The notes under the pieces were generated by a model that had not been told where the DNA came from, ran no database searches, and saw nothing but the letters and a program-made list of their open reading frames with translations. From positions 58,211 to 122,210 of the forward strand of contig NZ_JBLXDO010000012.1 in assembly GCF_048263965.1 (NCBI RefSeq): a stretch of DNA of 64,000 bases. The letters are read 5' to 3'. The stretch comes from Ferrimonas sp048263965 (GTDB taxonomy: Bacteria > Pseudomonadota > Gammaproteobacteria > Enterobacterales > Shewanellaceae). Position numbers and translations under genes: made by a program. This document shows, in pieces, positions 25,963 through 35,743 of this stretch (position 1 is its first letter; each line of letters begins with the position of its first letter).

Positions 25963-27336
25963 TTACTTACGGCGCCAGGTGGTACCGCCAGCACCATCTT
26001 CCAGCACAATACCCATGGCGGTCAGGGCATCCCGGGCCTCGTCGGCCTTGCCCCAGTCCTTGGCGGCACGAGCATCGTTACGCTGCTTGATCAGGGCTTC
26101 GATGGTCGCCACCTCATCCTCATCACCGCCCCCTTGCAGGAACTGCTCTGGCTGCTGCTGCAAAATACCCAGCACTTCGCCAATCCCCTTCAGGGTCGCT
26201 GCCAGGTCTGCGGCCAGCTCAGGATTGTTCTCCTTGGCAATGTTCAGCTCCCGGGCCAGATCAAACAGCACGGATACCGCTTCCGGGGTGTTGAGGTCGT
26301 CGTTCATCGCCTCGCGGAAGGTTGCCTGATAACTCTCCAGCACCTGTCCGCCCTCCGGGGCACCACGCAGGGCGGTATAGAGCCTCTCCATGGCGGCATG
26401 GGCCTGATCCAGGTTCTCTTCGGAGTAGTTCAGCTGGCTGCGATAGTGGCTGGAGAGCAGGAAGTAGCGCACCGACTCACCCTGATACACCTTCAGCACG
26501 TCACGGATGGTGAAGAAGTTACCCAGAGACTTGGACATCTTCTCCTTGTTCACCTGCACCATGCCGGAGTGCATCCAGTAGTTCACGTAGTTGTTGTCGT
26601 TGGCACAGCAGCTCTGAGCCACCTCATTCTCATGGTGAGGGAACATCAGGTCTGACCCACCGCCATGGATGTCGAACACCTTGCCCAGGTGCTTCTCGTT
26701 CATGGCAGAGCACTCGATGTGCCAGCCAGGACGGCCCTTGCCCCATGGAGAATCCCAGGAGGGCTCACCGGGCTTGGCGCTCTTCCACAGGGCAAAGTCC
26801 ATGGGGTTGCGCTTGGCCTCCTCCACGTCCACCCGGGCACCGGCCTGCAGCTGCTCCAGGTCCTGCTTGGACAGTTTGCCGTACTCGCCGAAGGTGTTCA
26901 CCTCAAACCAGACATCACCATTGCCAGAGACATAGGCATGCCCCTTGTCCACCAATCGCTGGATGATGTCGATGATCTCAGCCATATGGCCGGTCACCGT
27001 TGGGGTGATGTCGGGACGCAGCAGGCCCAGGGCATCGAAGTCTTGGTACATCGCCTGGGTGAAGCGTTCCACCAGGGCGTCGCAGCTCTCACCGTTTTCC
27101 GCGGCACGGCGGATGATCTTGTCATCGACGTCGGTGATGTTGCGGACGTAGTTCACCTCCATGCCCAGGGAGCGCAGGTAACGAACGGCGATATCGAACG
27201 CGACGTAGGTGCGACCGTGACCGATGTGACAGTAGTCATAGATGGTGACCCCACACACGTACATGCCCACCTTGTTGGGGACGATTGGGGTAAAGGTCTC
27301 TTTCTGTCTGGTCAGCGTATTAAAAATCTTTAGCAT
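25963..27336 (-). CDS. cysS: Cysteinyl-tRNA synthetase
   Basis: A 457-residue class I aminoacyl-tRNA synthetase. The HIGH motif is in YDYCHIGHGRTYVAF and the KMSKS motif is KEKMSKSLGN. Zinc-binding residues include the cysteine of VCGVTIYD and the histidine/cysteine cluster around WHIECSAMNEKHLG. Length equals the family norm (461). It is transcribed divergently from ppiB, as in E. coli. Confidence 0.98.
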   Translation of the reverse strand: MLKIFNTLTRQKETFTPIVPNKVGMYVCGVTIYDYCHIGHGRTYVAFDIAVRYLRSLGMEVNYVRNITDVDDKIIRRAAENGESCDALVERFTQAMYQDFDALGLLRPDITPTVTGHMAEIIDIIQRLVDKGHAYVSGNGDVWFEVNTFGEYGKLSKQDLEQLQAGARVDVEEAKRNPMDFALWKSAKPGEPSWDSPWGKGRPGWHIECSAMNEKHLGKVFDIHGGGSDLMFPHHENEVAQSCCANDNNYVNYWMHSGMVQVNKEKMSKSLGNFFTIRDVLKVYQGESVRYFLLSSHYRSQLNYSEENLDQAHAAMERLYTALRGAPEGGQVLESYQATFREAMNDDLNTPEAVSVLFDLARELNIAKENNPELAADLAATLKGIGEVLGILQQQPEQFLQGGGDEDEVATIEALIKQRNDARAAKDWGKADEARDALTAMGIVLEDGAGGTTWRRK

Positions 27337-27502
27337 TGCACCGCTCGTTATACTGTTTGACGTTAAGCGAAAATCAAAGGCGATAGTTTATCACGACTTC
27401 ACCTGCTGAAAACGGGCTTTTTGGCCATGAGAGAACTACCCCTTTTCTCACACCTTTTGCTTAAGGTAAAATTTGTAAACCATTCATAATGAGGTCCCTA
27501 TT

Positions 27503-27997
27503 ATGGTGACACTGACCACCAACTTCGGCGATATCAAGCTGGAACTCTTTGCCGACAAGGCTCCTAAAACCGTTGAAAACTTCCTGAACTACGTGAAGCA
27601 GGGTTTCTACGACAACACCATCTTCCACCGCGTTATCGACGGCTTCATGGTTCAAGGTGGTGGTTTCACCGCAGACATGCAGCAGAAGCCAACCGGTGCG
27701 GGCGTCGAGAATGAAGCCAACAACGGTATCTCCAACAAGGTGGGCACCATCGCCATGGCCCGCACCCCGGATCCACACTCCGCCACCGCCCAGTTCTTCA
27801 TCAATGTGAACGACAACACCTTCCTGGACTTCAAGAACGAGTCCATGCAGGGTTGGGGTTACTGCGTATTCGGCCAGGTGGTTGAAGGCATGGATGTGGT
27901 TGAGAAGATCAAGGCGGTGAAAACCGGCAACCACGGCATGCACCAGGACGTTCCCCTGGAGTCTGTGGTTATCGAGAGCGCCAAGCTTGAAGACTGA
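27503..27997 (+). CDS. ppiB: Peptidyl-prolyl cis-trans isomerase B (cyclophilin)
   Basis: A 164-residue cyclophilin without signal peptide, so the cytosolic PpiB type. Active-site motifs are FHRVIDGFMVQGG and the arginine/glutamine pair, and HSATAQFFINVNDN. It starts 23 bases after a TAAAAT box and its last codons overlap the lpxH start, a linkage also found in E. coli (ppiB-lpxH). Confidence 0.97.
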   Translation: MVTLTTNFGDIKLELFADKAPKTVENFLNYVKQGFYDNTIFHRVIDGFMVQGGGFTADMQQKPTGAGVENEANNGISNKVGTIAMARTPDPHSATAQFFINVNDNTFLDFKNESMQGWGYCVFGQVVEGMDVVEKIKAVKTGNHGMHQDVPLESVVIESAKLED

Positions 27998-28745
27998 TAA
28001 CCTTCAGAGGGTCGCCGTTGGCGGCCCTCGCACCCTGTTTATCGGCGATCTGCACCTGAGCGCTGAGCGTCCCGACATCACCCGGGCCTTCGCCCGCTTC
28101 CTGGACACCGAACTCCCCGGTGCCGACGCCCTCTATATCCTGGGTGACCTGTTCGAGGCCTGGATAGGGGATGATGACCTGACCCCCTTCAACAGCGAAA
28201 TTGCTGCCCTGCTTCATCAGGCCAGCGCCCATGCCCCCATCTTCTACATTCATGGCAACCGCGATTTTCTGGTGGGACCGGACTTCGCCAAGCGCGCTGG
28301 CATCAGCCTGCTTCCCGAAGTGGAGACTCTGACACTCTACGGAGTTCCCACGGTGATCCTCCATGGTGACAGCCTCTGCACCGCCGATCTGGAGTATCAG
28401 AAGTTTCGCCGCCTCAGGAATCGCCCCTGGTTCCGGCTGTTGATGCTCTCCCTGCCCCTGCGCATGCGCCGCGCCCTGGCTCGCCGTGCCCGTGCACGCA
28501 GCAAGGCGGCCAATGCAGACAAGGACATGACCATCATGGACGTCACCCCCTCTGCCGTCGGCCACCTGCTCGACCAGACCCAAGCCCAGCGGATGATCCA
28601 TGGCCACACCCACAGACCCGCGATTCACCCGTTGCCCGACAACCGCCAACGAGTGGTGGTGGGAGACTGGTATCAACAGGACAGTGTGCTTCTGGTGACC
28701 CCGGAGGAGTGCAAACTCTCCAGCCAAGCCCTACCTAAAGCTTAA
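27987..28745 (+). CDS. lpxH: UDP-2,3-diacylglucosamine diphosphatase LpxH
   Basis: A 252-residue metallophosphoesterase that hydrolyses UDP-2,3-diacylglucosamine to lipid X in lipid A synthesis, at the inner face of the inner membrane. Motifs are LFIGDLHLS (DxH), LGDLFEAWIGDD, HGNRDFLVG (GNRD) and MIHGHTHRPAIH (GHxH). No ATG exists upstream of the conserved GPRTLFIGDLHL; the only in-frame start is the TTG at 27987, which overlaps the end of ppiB by 11 bases and implies translational coupling. Confidence 0.95.
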   Translation: MKTDNLQRVAVGGPRTLFIGDLHLSAERPDITRAFARFLDTELPGADALYILGDLFEAWIGDDDLTPFNSEIAALLHQASAHAPIFYIHGNRDFLVGPDFAKRAGISLLPEVETLTLYGVPTVILHGDSLCTADLEYQKFRRLRNRPWFRLLMLSLPLRMRRALARRARARSKAANADKDMTIMDVTPSAVGHLLDQTQAQRMIHGHTHRPAIHPLPDNRQRVVVGDWYQQDSVLLVTPEECKLSSQALPKA

Positions 28746-28835
28746 CCGACTGTAATATAGAAAGTTATCCCCAACCCTCCTCCGTCCGGCTCGACCTTGG
28801 GCCGGATAAAAGCGTGATCTTATTCAAACTTCTCC

Positions 28836-28863
28836 TTGACTCGTGCTCGGCAATCCCTAATAA
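28836..28863 (+). promoter_or_regulatory. Probable sigma-70 promoter of the Yip1 gene
   Basis: TTGACT (28836-28841), 16-base spacer, TAATAA (28858-28863). It leaves a leader of about 70 bases before the ATG at 28940. Confidence 0.6.
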
Positions 28864-28939
28864 CTATTCAGGAAGTAGTTGTATCGTCTGATGTTTCGAC
28901 GACCATCATTGTTTGAGGTTCAAGCAGGGGATAATAACT

Positions 28940-29539
28940 ATGATACTCAATCATTTATGGGGACTTTATGCCCATCCACGCCAGGAATGGCAGAGCATCG
29001 AGCAAACCCACGAAGGGATGGGCGCCAGCCTGACCCACATCTTTGTCATCGCACTGATCCCGGCCATCTGCGGCTTTTTTGCCAGCAGTTACATCGGCTG
29101 GAGCATCGGCGCAGGGGATCCCATCAAGTTGACCCAGGCCAGTGCCGCCAAGATGGCCATCGCCATGTACGCAGCGTTGATCGCCGGCGTATTCCTTCTG
29201 GCCTACCTGGCTCACTGGATGGCCAAAACCTTCGGCGCCAAACCCAGCTTTACCCAGGCGGTTGAGCTCTCCGCCTATACCGCCACACCGCTGTTCATGG
29301 TCGGCTTTGCCACCCTCTACCCCGAACTGTGGTTTGTGATGGTCGTGGGCCTGGCAGGCATCGCCTATTCGGTCTATCTGCTCTATTCCGGGGTGCCCAT
29401 CATCATGAACATTCCTGAAGAGCGCGGGTTCATCTACGCCAGCTCTCTGGTGACTTGCGGCCTGGTGCTGCTGGTGGCCATCCTTGCCTCCTCGGTGATC
29501 CTGTGGAATGTGGGTTTCGGCCCCTCCTACATCAGTTGA
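28940..29539 (+). CDS. Yip1 family inner-membrane protein
   Basis: A 199-residue integral membrane protein with about five predicted helices: HIFVIALIPAICGFFASSYI, IAMYAALIAGVFLLAYLAHW, ATPLFMVGFATLY, FVMVVGLAGIAYSVYLLYSG and GLVLLVAILASSVILW. The opening ILNHLWGLYAHPRQEWQSI and the PEERGF segment are typical of bacterial YIP1-domain proteins, whose function is undefined. The ATG at 28940 has AGGGGA upstream; the in-frame TTG at 28913 is less likely. Its own promoter and terminator make it monocistronic. Confidence 0.85.
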   Translation: MILNHLWGLYAHPRQEWQSIEQTHEGMGASLTHIFVIALIPAICGFFASSYIGWSIGAGDPIKLTQASAAKMAIAMYAALIAGVFLLAYLAHWMAKTFGAKPSFTQAVELSAYTATPLFMVGFATLYPELWFVMVVGLAGIAYSVYLLYSGVPIIMNIPEERGFIYASSLVTCGLVLLVAILASSVILWNVGFGPSYIS

Positions 29540-29558
29540 CCGTTCCGTCGCAGGAATG

Positions 29559-29585
29559 AAAAACGCGCCAGCAGGCGCGTTTTTT
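29559..29585. terminator. Bidirectional terminator between the Yip1 gene and purF
   Basis: ACGCGCC and GGCGCGT stem with a 4-base loop, flanked by A5 and T6 runs. Confidence 0.87.
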
Positions 29586-29610
29586 GTACCACAGAGATCA
29601 CGTCATCACT

Positions 29611-31125
29611 TTAGGGGTGGCAGACGTTGTGAATCTCCAGGTTGCTGCTCTGCTCTGAGTCGCGCTTGGTCTTGGCATCATCGCTGCGATCCTCATTCAG
29701 TCGGTCCAGGTAGGCCTGGTCCACATCCTGAGTCACATACTGACCATTAAACACAGACGTATCAAAGCGGCTCACCGTCGGGTTCTCTTCACTCACGGCA
29801 GCCACCAGGTCCGGCAGATCCTGGTAGATCAGGCCATCGGCACCAATGATCTTGCACACCTCCTCCACATCCCGACCATGGGCGATCAGCTCCTGAGAAC
29901 TGGGCATATCGATGCCGTAGACATTGGGGAAGCGGATCTCTGGGGCGGCTGAGGCAAAGTACACCTTGCGAGCTCCGGACTCACGGGCCATCTCGATGAT
30001 CTGTTCAGAGGTGGTACCCCTGACCACGGAGTCATCCACCAGCAGGACGTTCTTACCCTTGAACTCCTGACCGATGGCGTTGAGCTTGCGGCGCACCGAC
30101 TTCTTGCGCTCCTCCTGACCCGGCATGATAAAGGTCCGGCCTACGTAGCGGTTCTTCACAAAGCCCTGGCGGTAGGGAAGATCCAGCTCGTTGGCAATCT
30201 GCAGGGCGATGTCGCAGGAGGTTTCAGGGATGGGGATCACCACATCGATGTCGTGATCTTCCCATTCCCGGGCAATCTTGGCGCCCAGCTTGCGTCCCAT
30301 GTTCACCCGACTGGCGTAGACAGAGATGCCGTCAATGGTGGAGTCGGGGCGAGCAAAGTAGACAAACTCGAAGATGCAGGGGTTCAGCTGGGGGGCTTCG
30401 GCGCACTGCTTGGTGAACAGTTGACCTTGGCAATCCACGTACACCGCCTCTCCGGGAGCCACGTCACGGATGTACTCAAAACCCACCGCATCCAGGGCCA
30501 CACTCTCCGACGCCACCATGTACTCGTGGCCCTTGTCGGCGCTGCGTTTGCCCAGCACCAGGGGACGAATGCCGTTGGGGTCACGGAACGCCACCAGTCC
30601 CTGGCCGACAATGAGCGCCACACAGGCGTAGGCGCCGCGTACCGTGGCGTGCAGCTTGGTGACCGCCTCAAACACCTGCTCGGGGGTCAGCACATAACCA
30701 GGCTGTTGCTGGATCTCATGGGCCAGCACATTCAACAGCAACTCAGAGTCTGAATTGGTGTTGATGTGGCGGCGCATCTGAGCCATCTGTTCGCTGAGCT
30801 GGTGGGCGTTGGTGAGGTTGCCGTTGTGGGCGAGGGTGATTCCGAAGGGAGAGTTGACGTAGAAGGGTTGGGCTTCCGAGGAGCTGGAAGAGCCTGCGGT
30901 GGGATAGCGTACGTGGCCTATCCCCACATTCCCTTGTAACCGCAACATGTGCTTGCTCTGGAACACATCCTTCACCAGGCCATTTGCTTTGCGCAGACGG
31001 AAGGCTTCGCCATCCACTGTCACAATACCGGCGGCATCCTGGCCCCGGTGCTGCAACACAGTCAACGCATCATAAATGGTTTGGTTAACGGAGGAATGAG
31101 CGACAATTCCGACGATACCACACAT
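29611..31125 (-). CDS. purF: Amidophosphoribosyltransferase
   Basis: A 504-residue enzyme that catalyses the first committed step of purine synthesis, transferring glutamine nitrogen to PRPP. The nucleophile Cys2 is exposed after Met removal (MCGIVGIVAH). The phosphoribosyltransferase domain has the PRPP loop NVLLVDDSVVRGTTS (about residue 360). It is the last gene of the dedD-cvpA-purF group and ends at a shared terminator. No clear PurR site was seen upstream. Confidence 0.98.
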   Translation of the reverse strand: MCGIVGIVAHSSVNQTIYDALTVLQHRGQDAAGIVTVDGEAFRLRKANGLVKDVFQSKHMLRLQGNVGIGHVRYPTAGSSSSSEAQPFYVNSPFGITLAHNGNLTNAHQLSEQMAQMRRHINTNSDSELLLNVLAHEIQQQPGYVLTPEQVFEAVTKLHATVRGAYACVALIVGQGLVAFRDPNGIRPLVLGKRSADKGHEYMVASESVALDAVGFEYIRDVAPGEAVYVDCQGQLFTKQCAEAPQLNPCIFEFVYFARPDSTIDGISVYASRVNMGRKLGAKIAREWEDHDIDVVIPIPETSCDIALQIANELDLPYRQGFVKNRYVGRTFIMPGQEERKKSVRRKLNAIGQEFKGKNVLLVDDSVVRGTTSEQIIEMARESGARKVYFASAAPEIRFPNVYGIDMPSSQELIAHGRDVEEVCKIIGADGLIYQDLPDLVAAVSEENPTVSRFDTSVFNGQYVTQDVDQAYLDRLNEDRSDDAKTKRDSEQSSNLEIHNVCHP

Positions 31126-31179
31126 TATGTTTGGTCCTTAGTTGGTAAGAAGTTCATAGTTTGTAGGGTCATTCTATTT

Positions 31180-31668
31180 TTATATTTTTGGTAAAAAGCT
31201 GGAGCTTTGCTCCAAATATTGGAAGAACCATTGGATGACGACCTTGAACTCGGGGATCAGCAGGGAGTCCTGCCACCAGTCCGAGGAGGCCGCCGGAGTA
31301 AAACTGTCGAGGAAAAACAGGGCTGCGGCCACCACCAGGGCGCCACGGGCGGCACCGAATACCACGCCAAGCAGACGATCGGTTCCCGTAAGGCCGGTGC
31401 GATCCACCATCTGGCCCACCAGATAGTTCAGCAGACCGCCAAGGATCAGGGTCGCCACAAAGAGCACGGCAATGGCTGCGCCATTGCGCAACATGGGATC
31501 ATCAATCTGGGTCAGGTAGACCGCCAGATCTTCATAGAAACGGCTTGAGATCAGAAAAGCAAGCAACCACACCACCAGTGACATCGCCTCTCTGGCGAAA
31601 CCACGAACCAGACTAATCAGGACCGACAGGCCCACTACGCCCAAAATGGCGTAGTCTATCCATACCAT
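31180..31668 (-). CDS. cvpA: CvpA family inner-membrane protein
   Basis: A 162-residue protein with four membrane helices, named for colicin V production; it also contributes to envelope stress and bile resistance in enteric bacteria. The start MVWIDYAILGVVGLSVLISL matches E. coli CvpA, so I use the ATG at 31668 rather than 31680. It lies 54 bases upstream of purF and is probably co-transcribed with it. Confidence 0.94.
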   Translation of the reverse strand: MVWIDYAILGVVGLSVLISLVRGFAREAMSLVVWLLAFLISSRFYEDLAVYLTQIDDPMLRNGAAIAVLFVATLILGGLLNYLVGQMVDRTGLTGTDRLLGVVFGAARGALVVAAALFFLDSFTPAASSDWWQDSLLIPEFKVVIQWFFQYLEQSSSFLPKI

Positions 31669-31763
31669 CACAGCGAGCATCGCCTCCTAGTGTTTCTTGC
31701 GCGGCAATTCTAACAGAGGGTGCAGGGTTTCTCACCAAAAATCGCCCCCCTGGGGAATCCACT

Positions 31764-31789
31764 AAAAAGCCCGCATGATGCGGGCTTTT
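31764..31789 (-). terminator. Terminator between dedD and cvpA
   Basis: AAAAAGCCCGCA and TGCGGGCTTTT stem with a 3-base loop; on the minus strand TTTTTAG follows. It implies that cvpA-purF can be read separately from folC-dedD. Confidence 0.8.
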
Positions 31790-31802
31790 ACTTCGATTAT
31801 GA

Positions 31803-32378
31803 CTATATATCTGTGGCCTTATAGGGCACCAGCGCTCCTTTAAGATCCGTGGCCTTGGCCAGGCGCAACTGCTCCTTCTCCAACTTGGACCTGGAGACAT
31901 CCGGGCCCACAAACACCCGATTGATCTTACCTTCTACCGGCCGTGACGGAACGCTGTAGGCCCTAAACCCCTTCTCCCGGAGCTCATTCACCAACTTGGC
32001 CACATTCTTGGCATTTCTGAAGCTGCCCACCTGTAATGTCCAGCTCGATTTCAACTTGCTGCTCTTGGCCGCAGGCTTGGGCTCGCTTTTGGCCGAGGCG
32101 GTCTGGACAGGCTCAGCTTTCTTAGCGGTCTCGGCCTTGGGTGTGGAAACCACAGACTCAGAAGCCGGCTCAGACTGGCCGCCCCCAGACTGCAGGGTAA
32201 TCTCCTCGAACGCCTGCTCCGGCACGCCCTGAGGCAGAGCCACCGGTCCCAGTGGGATGGTCGCAAAGTTCTCCTCCAGCCGGCGCTTTTCGCCGTCCAG
32301 CAGGTTGGGCAGAAAAATCACCGCCAGGGCGGTCAATACCAAGGTGCCTACAATGCGGTTTTTCAGCTGATCCGACAA
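31803..32378 (-). CDS. dedD: SPOR-domain cell division protein DedD
   Basis: A 191-residue bitopic protein. The single membrane helix is at about residues 8-24 (IVGTLVLTALAVIFLPNLL), followed by a Pro/Ser/Lys-rich linker and a C-terminal SPOR domain (about 112-190, SWTLQVGSFRNAKNVAKLVN) that binds denuded peptidoglycan at the septum. Synteny with folC and cvpA identifies it as DedD. Its ATG is three bases after the folC stop. Confidence 0.95.
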   Translation of the reverse strand: MSDQLKNRIVGTLVLTALAVIFLPNLLDGEKRRLEENFATIPLGPVALPQGVPEQAFEEITLQSGGGQSEPASESVVSTPKAETAKKAEPVQTASAKSEPKPAAKSSKLKSSWTLQVGSFRNAKNVAKLVNELREKGFRAYSVPSRPVEGKINRVFVGPDVSRSKLEKEQLRLAKATDLKGALVPYKATDI

Positions 32379-32381
32379 CAG

Positions 32382-33635
32382 TTACTCTCCCTCAAACAGA
32401 CTCTGAGCCTGGGCCACAGTGTAAAAGGAGCCAAACACAATGACCAGATCCAAATCCGAGGCCTGTTCACAGGCACGATTCACGGCACTCTCTACCGAAG
32501 ACGCAACCCCCCTGGCACCGACGGCCTTGGCAATACGCCAGCCATCGGCGCCTCTGGGCACCTCAAGAGGCGCAGGAAACCAGCTGTCGACCACAGGCAA
32601 CAGCGGCTCAAGAGACTCTTCAATCTCCTTGTCGTCCAACATGGCACACACCGCCAGCACCCTACCCTCTCCCTTGAGCTGCGCCAGGCGCTGGGCCAGG
32701 AGACGGGCCGCATGGGGGTTATGAGCCACGTCGGCGTAGACCCGAGGGGCCTGGCTGAGAAGCTGCATGCGACCAGGCAGAGACGCCCGGGCCAATCCGT
32801 CCCTAAGGTTGGTATCGGACAGCTCAGGCTTCAATTGCTCCAGGGCAGCCAAGGCGGTCACCGCATTGACGGCAGGGAGAGAGGGGATGGGCAGCCCGTC
32901 AACCTGACGAACGGCCCCCTTGAACTGCCAGTTGTCCCGGTGAAACTCGCCATGAAAGTCGGTGCCGGTTCGGATCAGTGGTGCACCAATTTCAGCGGCA
33001 ACCTCAATCACAGAGCATGGCAGATCCGGCTCGCCGATGATGGCAGGCACACCAGGGCGGAAGATGCCCGCCTTCTCCCGGCCCACCGACTCCCGGGTAT
33101 CCCCCAGGTATTCCTGGTGATCCAGGTCGATGGAGGTGATCACCGCCATGTCCGCATCGATGAGGTTGGTGGCATCCAGCCGCCCGCCCAGGCCAACCTC
33201 CAGCAGCACCACTTGTGGGCGGTGCCTGGCAAAGAGGTAGAGGGCGCCAAGGGCAGAAAACTCGAAGAAAGTCAGCTGAATATCGCCCCGGGCCAGCTCA
33301 ATGGCGGCAAAGGCATCCAGGTGCGCCTGATCGTCCAGTTCCTGGCCATTGATGCGGACACGCTCATTGTATCGGTGCAAATGGGGAGAGCTGAACACCC
33401 CGGTGGTCGCTCCCCCCTCAAGGAGGATCGATTCCATCATGGCGCAGGTGGAGCCCTTGCCATTGGTGCCGGCAACGGTGACAACGGTGGAGTGCGGCAG
33501 GCTATCCAGCCCCATCAGGGCGGCGACCTTAGCCAGGCGACTGAGGCCCATGTCGATGTCGGCAGGATGCACCGACAAGATATGATTAAGCCAGTCCACA
33601 AGGGACTGGCTTTCAAATCGGGTAGAGCCGGGCAT
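32382..33635 (-). CDS. folC: Bifunctional folylpolyglutamate / dihydrofolate synthase
   Basis: A 417-residue Mur-ligase-fold enzyme that adds glutamate to dihydropteroate and to folates. The ATP loop is VVTVAGTNGKGSTCAMME, and the metal/carbamate region includes EVGLGGRLDATNL. Length matches E. coli FolC (422). The ATG overlaps the accD stop by one base, so the two are translationally coupled. Confidence 0.97.
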   Translation of the reverse strand: MPGSTRFESQSLVDWLNHILSVHPADIDMGLSRLAKVAALMGLDSLPHSTVVTVAGTNGKGSTCAMMESILLEGGATTGVFSSPHLHRYNERVRINGQELDDQAHLDAFAAIELARGDIQLTFFEFSALGALYLFARHRPQVVLLEVGLGGRLDATNLIDADMAVITSIDLDHQEYLGDTRESVGREKAGIFRPGVPAIIGEPDLPCSVIEVAAEIGAPLIRTGTDFHGEFHRDNWQFKGAVRQVDGLPIPSLPAVNAVTALAALEQLKPELSDTNLRDGLARASLPGRMQLLSQAPRVYADVAHNPHAARLLAQRLAQLKGEGRVLAVCAMLDDKEIEESLEPLLPVVDSWFPAPLEVPRGADGWRIAKAVGARGVASSVESAVNRACEQASDLDLVIVFGSFYTVAQAQSLFEGE

Positions 33636-34501
33636 TACTCAGTCTCTTGGGGTGGAGCCTGGGTAAACTTCCCAATCACTCGAGCCAGGGTGTCACGCAT
33701 CTCGCGACGATCGACGATCATGTCGATGGCGCCCTTCTCCAGCAAAAACTCACTGCGCTGGAACCCTTCAGGCAGCTGCTCGCGAACAGTCTGCTCGATC
33801 ACCCGGGGACCGGCAAAGCCAATCAATGCCTTGGGTTCGCCCACGTTGATGTCACCCAGCATCGCCAAAGATGCGGACACACCACCCATGGTGGGATCGG
33901 TCAGCACCGAGATGTAGGGCAAGCCACGCTCGCTCATCTTGGCCAGGGCCGCAGAGGTCTTGGCCATCTGCATCAGGGAGAACAGAGCCTCCTGCATGCG
34001 GGCACCACCACTGGCAGAGAAACACACCAGGGGCAGGTTCTTATCCAGGCACACCTCAACGGCGCGCACAAAGCGAGCACCGACCACAGAAGCCATGGAG
34101 CCGCCCATAAAGGAAAACTCGAAGGAGCAGGCAACAACGTGCATCCCCTTCAGTTTGCCCTCTGCCGCCACCAGGGCGTCCTTCTCACCGCTGGCACGCT
34201 CGCCCTGGACGATACGGTCTTTGTACTTCTTGGAGTCGCGGAACTTCAGGATGTCCTGCGGCTCGAGATCGGCACCGATCTCTCTCAGGGTGCCCTCGTC
34301 GAAAAACTTTTCCAGCCGAGCACGGGCTCCGATACGCATGTGGTGATCGCACTTGGGACACACCTCCAGGTTGCGCTCCAATTCGGCGCGGTAGAGGATC
34401 TGGTCACACTGCTCACATTTGCTCCATACACCTTCTGGTACGGAGTGGCGACGGGCCGCGACTGTTTTACTTTTAGGCAGGATTTTCTCTAACCAACTCA
34501 T
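33635..34501 (-). CDS. accD: Acetyl-CoA carboxylase carboxyltransferase subunit beta
   Basis: A 288-residue subunit that, with AccA, transfers the carboxyl group from biotin to acetyl-CoA to form malonyl-CoA. The N-terminal zinc ribbon has four cysteines (CEQC and CPKC, 16 residues apart). The acyl-CoA site includes FSASGGARMQEALFSLMQM. Length is normal (E. coli 304). It precedes folC in the same transcript; truA is 224 bases upstream on the same strand. Confidence 0.97.
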   Translation of the reverse strand: MSWLEKILPKSKTVAARRHSVPEGVWSKCEQCDQILYRAELERNLEVCPKCDHHMRIGARARLEKFFDEGTLREIGADLEPQDILKFRDSKKYKDRIVQGERASGEKDALVAAEGKLKGMHVVACSFEFSFMGGSMASVVGARFVRAVEVCLDKNLPLVCFSASGGARMQEALFSLMQMAKTSAALAKMSERGLPYISVLTDPTMGGVSASLAMLGDINVGEPKALIGFAGPRVIEQTVREQLPEGFQRSEFLLEKGAIDMIVDRREMRDTLARVIGKFTQAPPQETE

Positions 34502-34725
34502 CGTCGCTAGTCCTGTTTTCTGAATGGCCTGATTAGGCTGTTATCTGCTTCAATCAGGCTATTAAGTCGATAATAATAGCCTGTTTTCGAATTCTGTTTC
34601 TGGCGCTTGGGCGCAAACTGGCTAAATTAAACCACAAAGGTCACACTGGCGATACCGAAAACTGGTCTAACCCGATAATTCTCGGGGATATTGCGGCAAT
34701 CTTCAGGGTTTATTAGCCGATCTTC

Positions 34726-35517
34726 CTACAACGGGTCGGGAAGGAAGAGAGGGCCGGGTTCAGTCCTAGGCAGGCCAAACTCCTCCGGGTAGTCCACCTC
34801 AACCAGATACAACCCCTCCGCCTTGGCGGTGGCTGCAGCCAGGGCACGATCCTTGCCCGCCAACAACTCGGCGATCCACTCCACCGGCTGCTCCCCTTTG
34901 CCCACTTCCATCAGCGAACCGATGATGTTGCGCACCATATGGTGAACAAAGGCATTGGCTTTGATATCCATAATGACGAAATGGTTCCGCCGGCTGACAC
35001 TCAGGTGGTGAACATTGCGCCAGGGTGACTTGGATTGGCACTGCACCGCCCTGAACGCACTGAAGTCATTCTCGCCCAGCAGCAGCTGTCCCGCCTGGTG
35101 CATCAGCGTCTCATCCAGGTCATGATAATAGTGGCTCACCCCACGCCCCAGGATCGCCGGACGGTACCTGTGGTTGTAGATGATGTAGCGGTAGCGGCGG
35201 GCAGTGGCGGAGAATCGCGCGTGGAACTCGTCACTGACCGGCTTGGCCCAGCGCACGGCAATGTCACCGGGCAGGTTGGCGTTCAGTCCCAGGGTCCAGG
35301 CACGCTCCGGACGAACCGCATCGGTATCAAAGTGCACCACCTGTCCGGTGCCATGCACGCCGGCATCGGTGCGCCCGGCACAGCTGACCTCCACAGGGTG
35401 ATTGGCAACAACGGAGATCGCTTCCTCTAACCGCTGCTGAACGCCAATCACCTCTCGCTGGCGCTGCCAGCCATAGTAGTGACTGCCGTCATACTCAATA
35501 CCCAGTGCCACTCTCAT
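34726..35517 (-). CDS. truA: tRNA pseudouridine(38-40) synthase TruA
   Basis: A 263-residue enzyme that isomerises uridines 38-40 in the anticodon arm of many tRNAs. The catalytic aspartate is in VSCAGRTDAGVHGTGQVVHF and the tyrosine region is ARRYRYIIYNH. A TATAAT box (35553-35558) lies 36 bases upstream of the ATG, with a weak -35. The 224-base gap to accD holds no gene that I can see. Confidence 0.97.
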   Translation of the reverse strand: MRVALGIEYDGSHYYGWQRQREVIGVQQRLEEAISVVANHPVEVSCAGRTDAGVHGTGQVVHFDTDAVRPERAWTLGLNANLPGDIAVRWAKPVSDEFHARFSATARRYRYIIYNHRYRPAILGRGVSHYYHDLDETLMHQAGQLLLGENDFSAFRAVQCQSKSPWRNVHHLSVSRRNHFVIMDIKANAFVHHMVRNIIGSLMEVGKGEQPVEWIAELLAGKDRALAAATAKAEGLYLVEVDYPEEFGLPRTEPGPLFLPDPL

Positions 35518-35743
35518 AAATGGTTCAACCTGCTTTACTCAAAAAGGGGCGCATTATACCAGACTCCAGCCCGTTTGGATCCCGCTGTTGGGCCCAACCA
35601 AGGCGGGCCATTGTACGTGATTCACAGCGACGCAACAGCCGCAGTTCTGAAATCTGACGACGCCACAGCCGACATCTGTGTAGAGCAATTGCTCATACCT
35701 CGCCCCTGGCCGGTTTTGTGACGCAAAGCCGTTGATCAAGCAT

